Assembly: GCA_036365145.1 (NCBI GenBank)
Contig: JAEOAD010000603.1
Coordinates: forward strand, 1,488,001-1,552,000
Source of the DNA: Orientallactaga sibirica
Taxonomy: Eukaryota > Chordata > Mammalia > Rodentia > Dipodidae
Reading direction: 5' to 3'
Length of the DNA: 64,000 nucleotides
Shown here: piece by piece, positions 21,926 through 33,239 of the stretch
How the letters are laid out: each line of letters opens with the position of its first letter
Numbering within the stretch: the stretch's first letter is position 1
The notes under the pieces: model-generated
Databases searched by the model: none
The model's input: only the letters and a program-made list of their open reading frames with translations
What the model was told of the DNA's origin: nothing
Program-made: the position numbers and the translations under genes

Positions 21926-22804
21926 AGTCCCTGCTCTAAGATATAGCCTCATTTTTAAACAGTGGTCTACATTTGAGAAAAATTATCTCAATCTCTGCTG
22001 TCCTGCTTACAGCTTTCTCAGGGTAATTGATACCCAACAGGTATACACACTAAACAAGGATGTTCTTAAACACAAATTCCAAGACTTTACTCTGTCTTGT
22101 GTTTTCTTGGTCAAATCAATTGATTTAGAGTTATTGGTAAATATTGTTTTCAGGTTTTATTAATATGTTCTGCCTGTGCTTATAATGGGGAGATACTTAA
22201 AAGTTAAGATGTGCCTGCTTTCTATGTTCCAGATATTGCTTACACTGTCACATAAGAACTGAACTTAAATATTAATCAGAATCATTTTAAAACTTTTGTG
22301 CCATTCCTTAACCAGATTTTTTTGTTAAGTAGATATGCTCTATACTTCTTTAACTGGATATGTTTTACTAATCAGATAAGCTCTGTATCCAATATAAATG
22401 TCTTTCTGAGTAATTAATAAACATATTTAGAGGCCAAAGCCAATTTGAGGCACCAGAATTAAAAAGGACAACCAATATTTTGGTTCTTGCTCCCAGTTTA
22501 GAAAGGCCATAGATAATGGGACACTTTTAACATGTCCAATAACTCTGGTAAATCACCTGTCTTCTTGATCACTGAGAATAATGGAGAACCAAAAATTGGC
22601 CTCCAAGTCAGTGTATCTGCCAAAGAGGAGAGTCACAATAAATGCTTCCAAAGGAAGCCCCATGACCAGCACAACCTTGACGTATCCTAGCAGATGATAC
22701 AATGCTGAGAGTCATAGAGCTCCTCATAGGTCCCTATGAGTCCCTCCTACAGAGCCATTACTCTAAAATACAATATATTGTTAATATTGTTAATTATGGC
22801 TGCC
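21926..22804. other. No gene seen
   Basis: AT-rich DNA between LTR remains and the tandem duplication. No frame or repeat that I can name. Confidence 0.4.
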
Positions 22805-23118
22805 TACATGGTCTTGAACACACAGTATGAGTGTATAACCACAGAATACAAACAAGCATTCAGACTAACAAGTTCCTCTGTGTGATGGCTTACAATACTA
22901 AGTTCTCACACTGACTTGTCCCTTCCTCTGCTTCCTCCTGGAATGCATTAATCAGTCACTGCATGGTCTTGAACACCCAGTACGAGTGTATAACCACAGA
23001 ATACAAACAAGCATTCAGACTAACAAGTTCCCCTGTCTAATGTTGACTTACAATACTAAGTTCTTACACTGAATTATGCCTTCCTCTACTTCCTCCTGGA
23101 ATGCATTAGTCAGTCACT
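22805..23118. repeat. 155-bp tandem duplication
   Basis: Two adjacent copies, 22805-22960 and 22961-23118, both running from catggtcttgaacac to cattartcagtcact. They differ by scattered substitutions and a few small indels, so the duplication is not very recent. No coding frame. Confidence 0.9.
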
Positions 23119-23399
23119 ATTTGACTTTAAATATAAAGATCCAGTAAGCATGTGAAAGGCTTAGATGATGTGGACAAAGCTCTCATAGATGTTCAAAGAA
23201 CACTCCACAATGTTTAGAGAAGCATTAGCTACAGACATGACAGACTTCGATATATAGATAGTCATTTCTGACCAGGCCCACCCAAGAGGACACCCATTCC
23301 TCTAGGAAATTGGACCCTTCACCATCATCCAAGAGATATGGGATAGATTCATCAGACCAGAGTCAAGAGGACAACATCCTTACCTGATCATGACAGATA

Positions 23400-23950
23400 A
23401 TAATTACAAGGGATCCAGATAGGTACCTCAAGGTCAAGCTCCAGAGAACCCCTGCTGAGGACACTAGGGCCCTGCTCTGGTCACTCCAGAGGCTGACTAG
23501 TCCTTGCATAGAAGAACTGGGAGATGTGCAAGAGTGTTGCTTCCATGGCAAGCCTGACAACCTGTGCCAGGGTGACAAACATTGAGGATACATAAAAAGT
23601 ACAGAAACAGAATTCCAGAAGTTGCTAAGAGCTCAACACTAAATTAGACTTAAAGCACACCCACAACAACTCAGGAAATTTTGTAGAAGAGGGGATGGAA
23701 ATATTGTGAGAGTCACAGGGTGGGAAAGAATATCCAGAGCCATTACTGTCCCCAAATAATTGCTTATTTCTGCTCTCACAACTATAATCCACAACCCATG
23801 GTGAATACCAGTAATCCCTTTGAGGAGGACCCTTAGTGGAATGGGGACAGGGAGGAGGAAAATGGTGGTACTAACATATTATGTGTTTATGTTTACTTTC
23901 TAAATAATAATAATATTAATAATAATTAATTTGAAGAGTCTACAACCCTG
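23400..23950 (+). mobile_element. Diverged L1 3' UTR
   Basis: Matches the end of the L1-A/B/C 3' UTR in order: gcaagagtgttgcttc, gacaaacattgagg, agacttaaaatgcaccc-like, aagaggggatggaaatattg, agagtcacagggtgg, ggacagggaggagg, then an AATAAT-rich tail. More diverged than the other copies. Confidence 0.7.
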
Positions 23951-24345
23951 TTCCAGTTGCAATCCTGGAAGCCAACTGGTCAACACATGGTAGAAGCATA
24001 AGGGATTCAATGTGGAATATTGAGAAAAATGCCCATGATGTCAACTTGTCCAAGTGGAACTGATAATCCTGCTGATACTAATAGGGGTCCTTATTAGATG
24101 CCCACACTACTAGAGCCATTCAGGAAGAATGACTCTAACCACATTCCTCATGTGTTTGCTGCGCCTGGTTAGAAGAATTATCTGCTTCTTGCAACTATTA
24201 AGTAATAGAGTGCCCATCATGCCTTAAGTGCTGATCTATCTATCTAGTTCAAATTATATCTTTTCCTAAACAAAGAGTAGTGTCTATTTAAACAAGTCAT
24301 AGATAGTCAGGGACATGTTACGACAATTCATAGAGAAGACAACAA
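23951..24345. other. No gene seen
   Basis: No recognisable coding or repeat content apart from leading into the microsatellite. Confidence 0.4.
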
Positions 24346-24346
24346 C

Positions 24347-24385
24347 ATAGGAAAGAAAGAAAGAGAAAGAAAGAAGAAAGAAAAA

Positions 24386-24433
<48 letters not shown>

Positions 24434-24448
24434 AGGAAAGAAAGAAAG
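24347..24448. repeat. (GAAA)n microsatellite
   Basis: About 100 bp, purine-only on this strand, mainly GAAA with interruptions at both ends. Long purine mirror-like tracts can form triplex DNA. Confidence 0.95.
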
Positions 24449-24626
24449 ATCAGAGCTGGATAGTACATAGGGTGCTTAAAATAACATTTAGAGCTAAGGA
24501 CACTGGCACCTTCCATTTACTGGATCCCTTCTGATACTCTCCATGGCCCTCTTGTTTGGCGCATGTATTCACAACATGATAGCAAGTTTATTTCCTCTCA
24601 GATGGAGTCTATAACATTCTAAATGC

Positions 24627-24840
24627 CCAGGCTGGAGAGATGGCTTGGCGGTTAAGGCGCCTGCCTGCCAAACCTATGAATGCTAGTTCCAATTTCCAGG
24701 TCCCAAGTTTAGCCAGATGCAAAAAGTGATGCAAGGGCGCAATGCCACTCTTGCCCACAAGGGGGCATATGCATCTAGAGTTGGTTCACAGTGGCTGAGA
24801 GGCTGCTCTCTCTAGCTCTCTACCTCTCTTTCAAAAAAAA
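24627..24840 (+). mobile_element. B2-superfamily SINE, long variant with CTCF-like core
   Basis: Head ggctggagagatggcttgg, then an extra segment absent from the common copies: gcaagggcgcaatgcc...cttgcccacaagggggc. CCACAAGGGGGCA at 24755-24767 fits the CTCF core well. Flanked by attctaaatgc at 24616-24626 and 24841-24851. The same variant is at 44742. Confidence 0.9.
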
Positions 24841-24899
24841 ATTCTAAATGCTTCTTGAGGGGTAATAGAGGTTTAATATTTACAACGGTACCAGAATAG

Positions 24900-26500
24900 A
24901 TGATGTCTTTTGGTAGCATCTACAAAAGACATAAAAGGAGGGAATATGGCAGAAGAAATTTAACAGCAATTGGACCCAGATAATCTTCTAAAACAGCTCT
25001 GAGCTGTCAGAGCTCAGGACTCAGGCTTTGGAAGTTATTCCCCTGTGTCCATGTTGACTGAATACATTTTCTGATTCTTCACTCTCTGGCACTGTTTTTT
25101 TGTGCCTCTGTTTCCCCATAGCATAGTAATGTTCTTTCTGGAAATAGTGGTAGTTGCATGGTTCTTGCTAAGGATAATTAGATATGTAATTAAGACTACA
25201 CCATCAGGAGGAAGACTGTCTTTGGGATGCCCTGAAAATGGTTGTAGGATAAAAGGAAGTGTCCCTGAGTGTAGCACAGAACACTGACAAGCTGCAGCAA
25301 AGTTACCATTGTTATGGGTTATAAAGTATGCAGCTGAGGCTCAGAGGGTTGCACAGAAGGAATTGTAAAGAAACAGTGACATGCAGCTAAAATCTACTGT
25401 ATTAATCTCTGATTTGGAAATTAAATTGGACAAAGGAAAAGATGAGATAGAGGTGATGGCTAACCCTCTTGGTTAAAAGATGAAGCAAAAATCAGAGAGG
25501 TGTTAAAGAGGTCTTCATGGGATCCAAAAACTTCGAACTGTGGGAGGTGTCAGATATTGAGGATGGAGAGAATGAGGTAAAGGTGATCATTTGAGTTCAT
25601 AAGGTGTTAAAGCTATCTAGAAGAGATGAGAGACAGGCCAAACAGAAAGAGGACTTGTCTGGTCACTTGAAGGCAGACATGAGGCAAGATTTGTGTAGAG
25701 CTGGCGTCCTTAAGACTGAAATTGACAGAAAGCCAAATGCAGTACTAGTGATCTTCTGTAAGGCTTTAAGGCCTGAAGAAGAGTTCTCAGAGAGTACAAA
25801 TGTTAGGGTGGAGGTGAAGAGGCCTAAGATTATCCTAGGAGTGGGCAATTATACCCCCAGAGTGAGCCATGCACATTTCTCTTCTGTTAAAAAGGTATGT
25901 TGGGGTGGAAATTGATTACCTTGTCAGAGGTTGAGGGAGAGACAGAGCCTGTCCAAAGGAGGGAATGTAGGAAGCCAACCCAAAGAGCTGACACCACAGC
26001 AGGCTGAAGTGCAGCCTCACTAGTCCTTGGCCTTGAGGTTTGCAGAACAGTCTGAGTGAGTCTCAATGAAACCCTTGGGTTGGGAAAGATGTATGGAAGC
26101 CCTTTGAAAATAACCTAGGGTGAGGAATCAGGATAGGGTGTGAAAAATGTCTGGGAATTAAAGTAGGCTAGATGGGATAGTGCTTTTTATCCTTAGTGCT
26201 GTTGCCAATATTTTCCTATTGAGGAAACAGTTGATGCAAGCACTTGACTCTTTTTAAGCTGCTTTGGCCCTTGCTAACATTCTCCTTTAATATCTGCTTA
26301 ACTGCTGACTCCTGAGACCCATTGTTGCCTGCTTCAATGGCTGGATGTGGGCCTTCAGAGATCCTGTCTGCTCTCTGCATAACTGTTGCTGTCTATCTTA
26401 GTCATGGAGGGAAATTCTTGCAGTTGGCAATGGCTGCTGATGGAAAGACTCACAAGTAATCCAGCTCCGGAGACAAATGACTGTTGCTATGACATATTGG
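24900..26500 (+). repeat. Unidentified dispersed repeat, copy 1
   Basis: Several blocks recur in the same order around 43880-46320: ggagtgggcaattatac (25838) resembles ggagtgagcaattattcc (45914), and ctagatgggatagtgct (26168) resembles ttagatgggatagtatc (46269). A further similarity is near 25148 and 43900. I cannot name the family; an ERVL/MaLR internal region or an old L1 are possible. Frames are short (up to 103 codons). Confidence 0.45.
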
Positions 26501-26535
26501 CCAATTATTTTTACCATAGATGGAGATCTATCTTT

Positions 26536-27315
26536 TAGTCTTGGCACATGATGTCCTGTAACAGTGTAGATTATGTGCTTAGTATTGTACGATGTCTTGG
26601 TACATGATGTCCTGCAACAGTGTAGATGATGTGCTCAGTATTGTACGATGTCTTGGTACATGGTGTCCGGTAACAGTGTAGGTTGTGTGCTCAGTATTGT
26701 ATGACGTCTTGGTACACGATGTTCTGTAACAGTGTGTTCTGCTCAACAGTGTACATGATGTCCTGTAACAGATTTGTGCTCAGACGTCTTGGTACATGAT
26801 GTCCTGTAACAGTGTAGATTATGTGCTCAGTATTGTACAATGTCTTGGTACATGATGTCCTGTAACAGGGTAGATTATGTGCTCAGTATTGTATCATGTC
26901 TTGATACATGATGTCCTGTAACAGTGTAGATTATGTGCTCAGTATTGTACAACGTCTTGGTACATGATGTCTTGTAACAGTGTAGATTATGTGCTCAGTA
27001 TTGTACGACGTCTTGGTACATGATGTCCTGTAACAGTGTAGATTATGTGCTCAGTATTGTACGACGTCTTGGTACATGATGTCCTGTAACAGTGTAGATT
27101 ATGTGCTCAGTATTGTACGATGTCTTGGTATATGGTGTCTGGTAACAGTGTAGGTTGTGTGCTCAGTATTTTATGACGTCTTGGTACACGATGTTCTGTA
27201 ACAGTGTAGATTGTGTGCTCAGTATTGTACGATGTCTTGGTACATGGTGTCCTATAACAGTGTAGATTATGTGCTCAGTATTGTACAACATTTTGGTATA
27301 TGATGTCCTATAGCA
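26536..27315. repeat. 56-bp minisatellite, about 14 units
   Basis: Unit anchors (cttggtacatgatgtcc) fall at 26540, 26596, 26652 and so on, 56 bp apart, to about 27315. Each unit reads gtcttggtacatgatgtcc, tgtaacagtgtagattatg, tgctcagtattgtacga with substitutions. One irregular zone (26710-26800) is rearranged. Variant units near 26652 and 27124 (catggtgtc..ggttgtgtgc) share several changes, indicating higher-order duplication. No coding potential. Confidence 0.95.
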
Positions 27316-27504
27316 GAGTAACTTCATTGGCTGACAAAAAATTTTTTAAAAAAATTAACATTAGATGGTAAGTAAAAAATGAACAAATGTTAATTTTCTA
27401 TGAAGGTCAAAGCATACAATCTGCTTATTTTTGTGGATTTTTATGTTGAAATATTTTTATATGTAATCACTTTTAAAAAAACAATAAAGCACATTGAGTT
27501 TTCA

Positions 27505-27717
27505 AAAAATATTTATTTATTTGAGAGAGAGTGTGTGAGAGAGAAAGGGACTGATAGAGAGAGAATGGGCCCACCAGGGCCTCTAGCCACTGCAAAGAAA
27601 CTCCTAATACATGCCCCACCTTGTGCATCTGGCATTACTTGGGTAGTGGGGAATCCAAGACAAGTCCTTTGGCTCTGCAGGCAAGCACCTTAACTGCTAA
27701 GTCTTCTCTACACACCC
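27505..27717 (-). mobile_element. B2-superfamily (DIP-like) SINE, reverse
   Basis: Plus strand shows the tail first (atttatttatttgagagag), then gggcctctagccactgc, gtgcatctgg, and the head complement aactgctaagtcttctctac. Confidence 0.85.
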
Positions 27718-27754
27718 TTAATTCTTTTTAAAATTATTTTATTTATCTATTTGT

Positions 27755-28404
27755 GGACATCTATCTTACACAGCCAGGGCTCAGGGAACATCATGGAAAG
27801 GCATGTGGAGGAGGGTGTAAGGGCCATAAGAAAGAATGGAGAGTTATGCAGTTTCCTCTGAATTGAAATAATCTCTCCTAAAGAGAGGAAGTATGCTCTG
27901 ATTCAGGCTGTTAAGTCTGGGAGACCTCAAACTTAAAATTGGCAAACCACTCCAAAAAAACTGAAATAACTTATGGGGTGGGGCCAGGATAGGAAAGAAG
28001 TTCCAGAAATTAGGGAAGTCAAGTCTGGGAAAGGGTTGCAAGATACAGCCTAAGGAGATATAAATACAAGGCAGCTACTTGGAAATGAGACTCTGATTGA
28101 GTGCCTGCAAGTCCTATAGTGTGCTTGAGACTAATGACCAGTCGAGCTGCCTACAGGTTGTACACTATGATCCCCAGGTGCAGCTTCCATGAAGTGTCAC
28201 CTATGCTGAGGTGGGCTTTTTGTAAATGCAGCTGCCTTTGAGTCATCCAAACTACTGTAAGCACCCCTTCACCCTGCTCTGTAAGTAACCCCAATAAATT
28301 CATTACTTTCCTGGCATAATCGTTCCCAAGTCTGTTGTTTGTACCATGTCTGGAGAAAAGACACCCCAGAGGAAAGGTTTCCCCTGACTCCTGCGTAGTT
28401 ACAG
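27755..28404 (+). mobile_element. Probable ERV LTR
   Basis: Has LTR-like order: atataaatacaagg (TATA-like, 28059), a spacer, accccaataaattcatt (polyadenylation signal near 28294), then a U5-like end with ctggagaaaagacacc and a final gttaca. No target duplication was found and the left end is a guess, so family and limits are uncertain. No internal retroviral region is attached. Confidence 0.5.
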
Positions 28405-29920
28405 ATAAAATACAAAGAAATTGGAATGATTAAGAATTTAGGATTTTAATTCAATATGGCTTCTAACATATGAGTAACAAAAAGTAAACCATGAAGAATA
28501 TGTTATGTTTTGGACAGGATTTTTTAAATTTTTAAAAATATTTAATATGTTCATTTTTCAAGTTGACTTTTTTAGTATAGAAATAAAATATCTCAATAAG
28601 TATACTTAATATTAAATATAACATATCATTTTTAGTGTTAGCCACTATTTTGTATAGTTTCTTCATATTTCTTTCAAAAAGTCAGCAATGTAACATTTAC
28701 ATGTTAATAATTGAAGTGCTTTAAATATCTTGCATCATCAAAATTAAACTCATAATCGTATAAAATATCAAATCCTTTATAATTTGAAGGCCTATGAACT
28801 GAATGGTGAAGTTTCTGTATTTTGACACTAGGTGGTGGTAGAACACTTTGAAAAGAATTGAGCCCTTGGTCTTCTACAAGAATCTGAGGTTACCAACAAA
28901 AATAGAATGGAAACAAATGGTCAATGAGTAAATGTAGTTCAATTGCTAATGTACTGCGGGAATTTGGGGGCAATAAGTACTAGCTAGATTATTAGCATTA
29001 GACACAAATAGCGCTGTGATTTTTAAGCAAATTCCAATACTGAGTATAGGGCATGAGACTATTGAAGGTTCTTTAACATTTTCCTCTTCCTATCAAAGTC
29101 AGAAATCAGAATACTAATAGAAACTTTATCATAACTTCAAGACGGAGAAACTTCTAATAATGATGAGTTACTGTAGTCTATGACACTGTCACAAAAGAAA
29201 ATAATTAGTTTAACGAAGACTAGGTTTCTCATTATATCATAAAAGCGATTACTGATTCAACCTTAAGCATTTTCCACTCAAAAACATATCATAATTTGAG
29301 TAAGCAAATGAAAGACTATAATAAACTTCTTGAAGTGTAGATCTCTTAATGAAAATCTCTTACTACTTCTTTATTAATGAAAAATTATTGAGATTCAATG
29401 CCCAGCCATATGTCACTGGAGCTAGAGGTTTGGTCAAGGGTTCTTTCAAATAAACCCCTTATGGTACATTTCCAATCTATTTGTCTTCACATTATATGTT
29501 ATGTCTTGATTTCTGCCCATTTAATATATCCAGGGAAATAAACAACATGACCAACATCTGGATGGACACATTGCAATTACCATCAGAATGTTATAAGTAT
29601 GCATCCAATAAAAACTATTTTTCTCCAAGGTACTGTCAATGTTTTATGCTCTATATCTGCATAAATATTACTCATCTTGGCCCACGAAAATAAATTCTAT
29701 GGTGATGTAGGTTTCTTGACTTTATGTTTCTAATACTCTGTATTCCAAGGTTGCAAATTTGTAGCTAAAATGAATGCAACAATAGTTTTGCAAGAATAAA
29801 TTAAAAGTAAGAATGAAAAATTAATATATATGGAGCATTATTATGTGCCTATGAAAGACTTCAGAGGGGATATATTGAGGTTTTTCCACTGTTGTTCTTA
29901 GTTTTCACTGGTAGGAGCTC
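28405..29920. other. No gene seen; AT-rich unique DNA
   Basis: No coding frame or repeat recognised. ACACTAGGTGGTGG at 28825-28838 resembles a CTCF core on unique DNA. Confidence 0.5.
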
Positions 29921-29922
29921 AG

Positions 29923-29938
29923 TTGTGTGTGTGTGTGT

Positions 29939-29968
<30 letters not shown>
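29923..29968. repeat. (GT)n microsatellite
   Basis: GT repeat with one TTG interruption, directly before a reverse SINE tail. Confidence 0.95.
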
Positions 29969-29969
<1 letters not shown>

Positions 29970-30100
29970 TCATTCATTTGTGCACCAGGGTCTCTAGCTG
30001 CTTCAAATATGCTTCAAATAAATGTCCATCAGCTTTACATCCATGGTTGGGATATTACTGTGTATGCAAACACATTTAATCTCTGAACCATCTCCCCAGA
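29969..30100 (-). mobile_element. B2-superfamily SINE, reverse, degenerate
   Basis: gtgcaccagggtctctagctgc and the head complement aatctctgaaccatctcccca are recognisable; the centre is diverged. Confidence 0.7.
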
Positions 30101-30359
30101 CTCTCATAGTACTGTCTGTGTGCCGATCACTACATATATTTGTATTCAGTAAGTTTCCAGAGACCCTTCCTGGGACACTGGAAATAAGAGGGACTCCATT
30201 AACAAGAATTCTAGTGCCAAAGGAATGCAAACAGCATAGTACACCTCCCATTTCCCTAATGCACTCCTTGTGTGACCCACAAAGAACATTAGCAATTAAA
30301 GGATGCTTTCAAGAAAATGGTTGAAATGTTTTAGCGGGATATGCAATTTATTTTAATCC

Positions 30360-31909
30360 AACAACTTTTTTTAAAATTTATTTTTATTTTTATTATTTTT
30401 TACATTTTTTAAATTTTATTTTTTATACTTTTTAAAAATTTAAATTTTTATTTACTTATTTATTTTTTATTTTTATTTATTTTTTAAAAATATATTTTTA
30501 TATATTTTTATTAGTTATGTATATAGTATATATATATACAGCCATGATGGTACCATCCTTAGTCTTCTCCCTGTCCTCCCCACATGGGTAATGCAGGTCT
30601 TGCCTTATGGGAGTAGCCATCAGTTATGCGGGAGAGACAATGACTCTGTGTAATTACCCAGCTCATGGCTGTAACAATCTTTCACCCCCTCTTCTGCGAA
30701 TTTCCCTGAGCCATGTTGGGTTCATTTTAGGTCTATTTCAGTGAGGAGGTTTTGTGAGTCTCTGTGTCTCTGGATATCTGATTTGGCAGGGGTTGAGAGT
30801 TCTTTGTGTCTATGTCCTTCGTCCTTGTGCTGGTACCAGGTTCACCAATAAAGCAGCACTCTTGCTCATTGCTCCTATAACTCAATGGTTTCATGTGGTG
30901 CCCTGTTGAGGTGCGATGGGCTGATTCTCTCCTCAGGATATGCATCCATCTGAAAGAGAGAAGCAAATTCTCCAACGGAGAGTGAGGTCGGTGGAAGATA
31001 TGTGGATAACCATTATTATTTTAGACACAATTTAATAGGTGTAGGCCCTCTTATATCCCACTATTGGGGGGAGCTCGATATTGGAGAGCAGGCTCGTTTT
31101 TGGATATGGTTCTGACCTGTTTCCAGTTTCCAGATATGGGTTCCATTCCATTGAGAAGATCCATTAGCCAAATCTACAGTAGTTGGTAACCCACCATGGC
31201 TGTGTGCCACTACTGCACTTATGTGAGCACCATGTCATGTTGTTTGCTGCTGAGTAGCTTAGACCAAGAGTTGCTTAGACAGGTCTCTCCATGTTTCATC
31301 TGAATAGCATATGGTGTCTTTGGCAGTAGGGTCTTACCAATAACCTTTGGTGGGTCATCAAGTATTCTGACAGAAATCTGTCATCTTTTGGGAAACCTTG
31401 TAGGTCTCAATGATCAACAGCTCATTGTGGATGTTAACCACATGCTGGTATTGGGAGTTACAGGTCAGTGCCAAGGGAAAAGAAGGAATAAAAAGTATAG
31501 GTAATGTGACAGAGAAAGAAAAAGAGAAAGAAAGAAAAAGAGAAAGAGAAAGAGAAAGAGAGAAGAGGGAGTGATAGAGAGAGGAATAGGAGAAGATTGA
31601 AGTTAATCTTCCTCATACCCTATCCAGGCCCTGGTGATTCAGGTGTTCTGTCCAAGCACCTGATGCAGGTTCGACCTTTTAGTATGTCTTTCAGGATATA
31701 GGATTTTATGGTACCATTTCCATTTGGGTCTAGTTTTTTGTCCCCCCCCCCACTCTTTCCCTGCCCTCCCACCCAACCGTCCCTATTGTCCAGTCCTTTA
31801 GATGTTTAGTAGGTGTGTCAGCATCTCAGGAAAATACAAATTAGGAGCCACAGATGAATGAGACCATGCAACACTTATCTTTCTGTCATTGGGTGAGTTC
31901 GCTTGGGAA
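30360..31909 (-). mobile_element. L1-E: 5'-truncated L1 3' end, reverse strand
   Basis: Complement aligns to the end of ORF2 and the full 3' UTR of L1-B and L1-C, from agcgaactcaccc (at 31909) down to the 3' end near 30540. The G-rich tract appears as a C run at 31742-31790, and a GAAA-type tract (31508-31565) replaces the pyrimidine-rich part of other copies. Positions 30366-30540 are a very long A/T-only tail. No clear target duplication. Confidence 0.85.
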
Positions 31910-32025
31910 CATGCCTTTGATCCAGCATTCTAGAGACAGAGGCAGGGAGACAATATGATCAGAAATTCAACCTTAAGAAGAGCTTGGGATACTTAAGACT
32001 CAGTCAATCACAAAAACAACAAAGA
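31910..32025 (+). mobile_element. Old B1-like SINE
   Basis: aacatgcctttgatccagca, agagacagaggcaggg and an A-rich end are B1-like but diverged. Confidence 0.6.
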
Positions 32026-32124
32026 GCAGCACATTTTTGATAATACTGCTTTCATGTTTGTTTCAACACTTCAGGTACTGTGTTTCGAATGTTCACAGTG
32101 TATTATTTAGTACTAATAATTAAT

Positions 32125-32232
32125 TTTTGTGGCAACATGCCTGCAATTCCTACACAAGGGGTGGAGGTAGGAAGATTGCCAGTACAAGGCTGTTTGGATC
32201 TCATGGTGAAGCCTGGTCTTCAAAAATATAAT
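32125..32232 (+). mobile_element. Old B1/B4-like SINE fragment
   Basis: ggcaacatgcctgcaattcc, ggaggtaggaagattgcc and gaagcctggtcttcaaaaa follow the order of a B1-derived right half. Confidence 0.5.
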
Positions 32233-32384
32233 AGCTTTCAATGTGTCTGGTTTTTTTTTCTCTAATCTTCCACATTTTGGTCACCATGCATACATTCTTA
32301 CTGTACCATTGTCTTTTATTTCTTTCACTCTGTTTTCCTCTCTTTTTTGTTCCTTTTCTTTATTATAGACTCTCATTTTCAACT

Positions 32385-32455
32385 TGTAACCCTTCTGCCA
32401 CAGTTTCCTGAGAACTAGGATTATAGGCAGGTGTCACTAAGTCTGACTATATTGT
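32385..32455 (-). mobile_element. B1-like fragment, reverse
   Basis: cctgagaactaggattataggcaggtg-type order (read in parts) fits a reverse B1 fragment. Short and diverged. Confidence 0.45.
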
Positions 32456-32595
32456 GTTTATTCGTGATTGTGTGACTATCACAATATATAAATTTTATAT
32501 ACATACATAAAAATCAAATATGAATAATTGTTGCAGTCCATGTGGGGCTGGAGAGATGGCTCAGTGGTTAAAGGAGCTTGCTTACAAAGCCTGAT

Positions 32596-33013
32596 TGCCG
32601 GGTTTTTTTCCCTCTACCACCGGCAGGTAGAGCAGAAGAGAGAGAGAACCAGGCCAGCCGCTTCTCTTGAGGCAGAGCGAGAAGGCGGGTGTTGACGACT
32701 CAAAAAACCTCCCCAAGCCACCGGGGAAAAGAAAACCACATTGAGCCGGGAGAAACGTCTAAGGTGGAAATCTCCCTGTTTATTGTCATGGGAGGTATTT
32801 ATATATTTTGAGGAAGGGGGCGGGAAGAGGGGATGAGAGAAAGGTATAAGGGCCAATAGTATTTCACCACGTCAGCAGCAGCTGGGTGGAGGCAGTTTCA
32901 GCTTAGGTGCTGAGTCACTTCAAGGACACGTCACCAAACTCTACTCAGGCTCATTTAGTAGGCCAAGACTGGCTGGGCTAACCACTCGGCTTCACACCGG
33001 GCAGGGCCCAACA
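32596..33013 (-). mobile_element. Solo LTR of an ERV2 (ERVK-like) element, reverse
   Basis: 418 bp, plus strand tgccggg...cccaaca, so the LTR reads TGTTGGG to CCCGGCA on the minus strand. Flanked by the 6-bp duplication cctgat (32590-32595, 33014-33019), which fits ERV2 integrases. On the minus strand there is a TATA-like tatataaatacc near 32800 and AATAAA near 32781. No internal genes remain, as expected after LTR-LTR recombination. Confidence 0.85.
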
Positions 33014-33120
33014 CCTGATGGCCTAGGTTCAATTCCTCAGTACCCACATAAAGCCAAATGCACAGAATGGTGCATGCATCTGAAATTCATTTATAATGGC
33101 AGGAAGCCTTGGTGCACCCA

Positions 33121-33121
<1 letters not shown>

Positions 33122-33183
<62 letters not shown>

Positions 33184-33206
33184 TCTCTCTCTCTCTCTCT
33201 CTCTTT
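33122..33206. repeat. (CT)n-(CA)n-(CT)n compound microsatellite
   Basis: Tail of the preceding SINE expanded to about 85 bp, pyrimidine-rich on this strand with a central CA run. Confidence 0.95.
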
Positions 33207-33239
33207 GCAAATAAATGATAAATAAAACACATTTTGAAA

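Larger units (their letters stand above)
32538..33226 (+). mobile_element. B2-superfamily SINE split by an ERV2 solo LTR
   Basis: Left part 32538-32595 (ggggctggagagatggct to aagcctgat), right part 33014-33226 (cctgatggcctaggttc, agccaaatgcacagaatgg, long CT/CA tail). The two halves overlap by the 6-bp duplication cctgat made by the LTR insertion. Confidence 0.88.

Noticed and set aside
22440..23390. Retroviral internal region
   Set aside because: No protease, reverse transcriptase or integrase motif could be read in any frame.
26536..27315. Repeat array that superficially resembles a CRISPR (regular 56-bp period)
   Set aside because: The whole unit repeats, with no unique spacers, and the setting is a mammalian genome with SINEs and L1s. 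It is a minisatellite.
27755..28404. Target duplication for the LTR-like block
   Set aside because: No matching 4-6 bp found at the guessed ends, so family and borders were left open.
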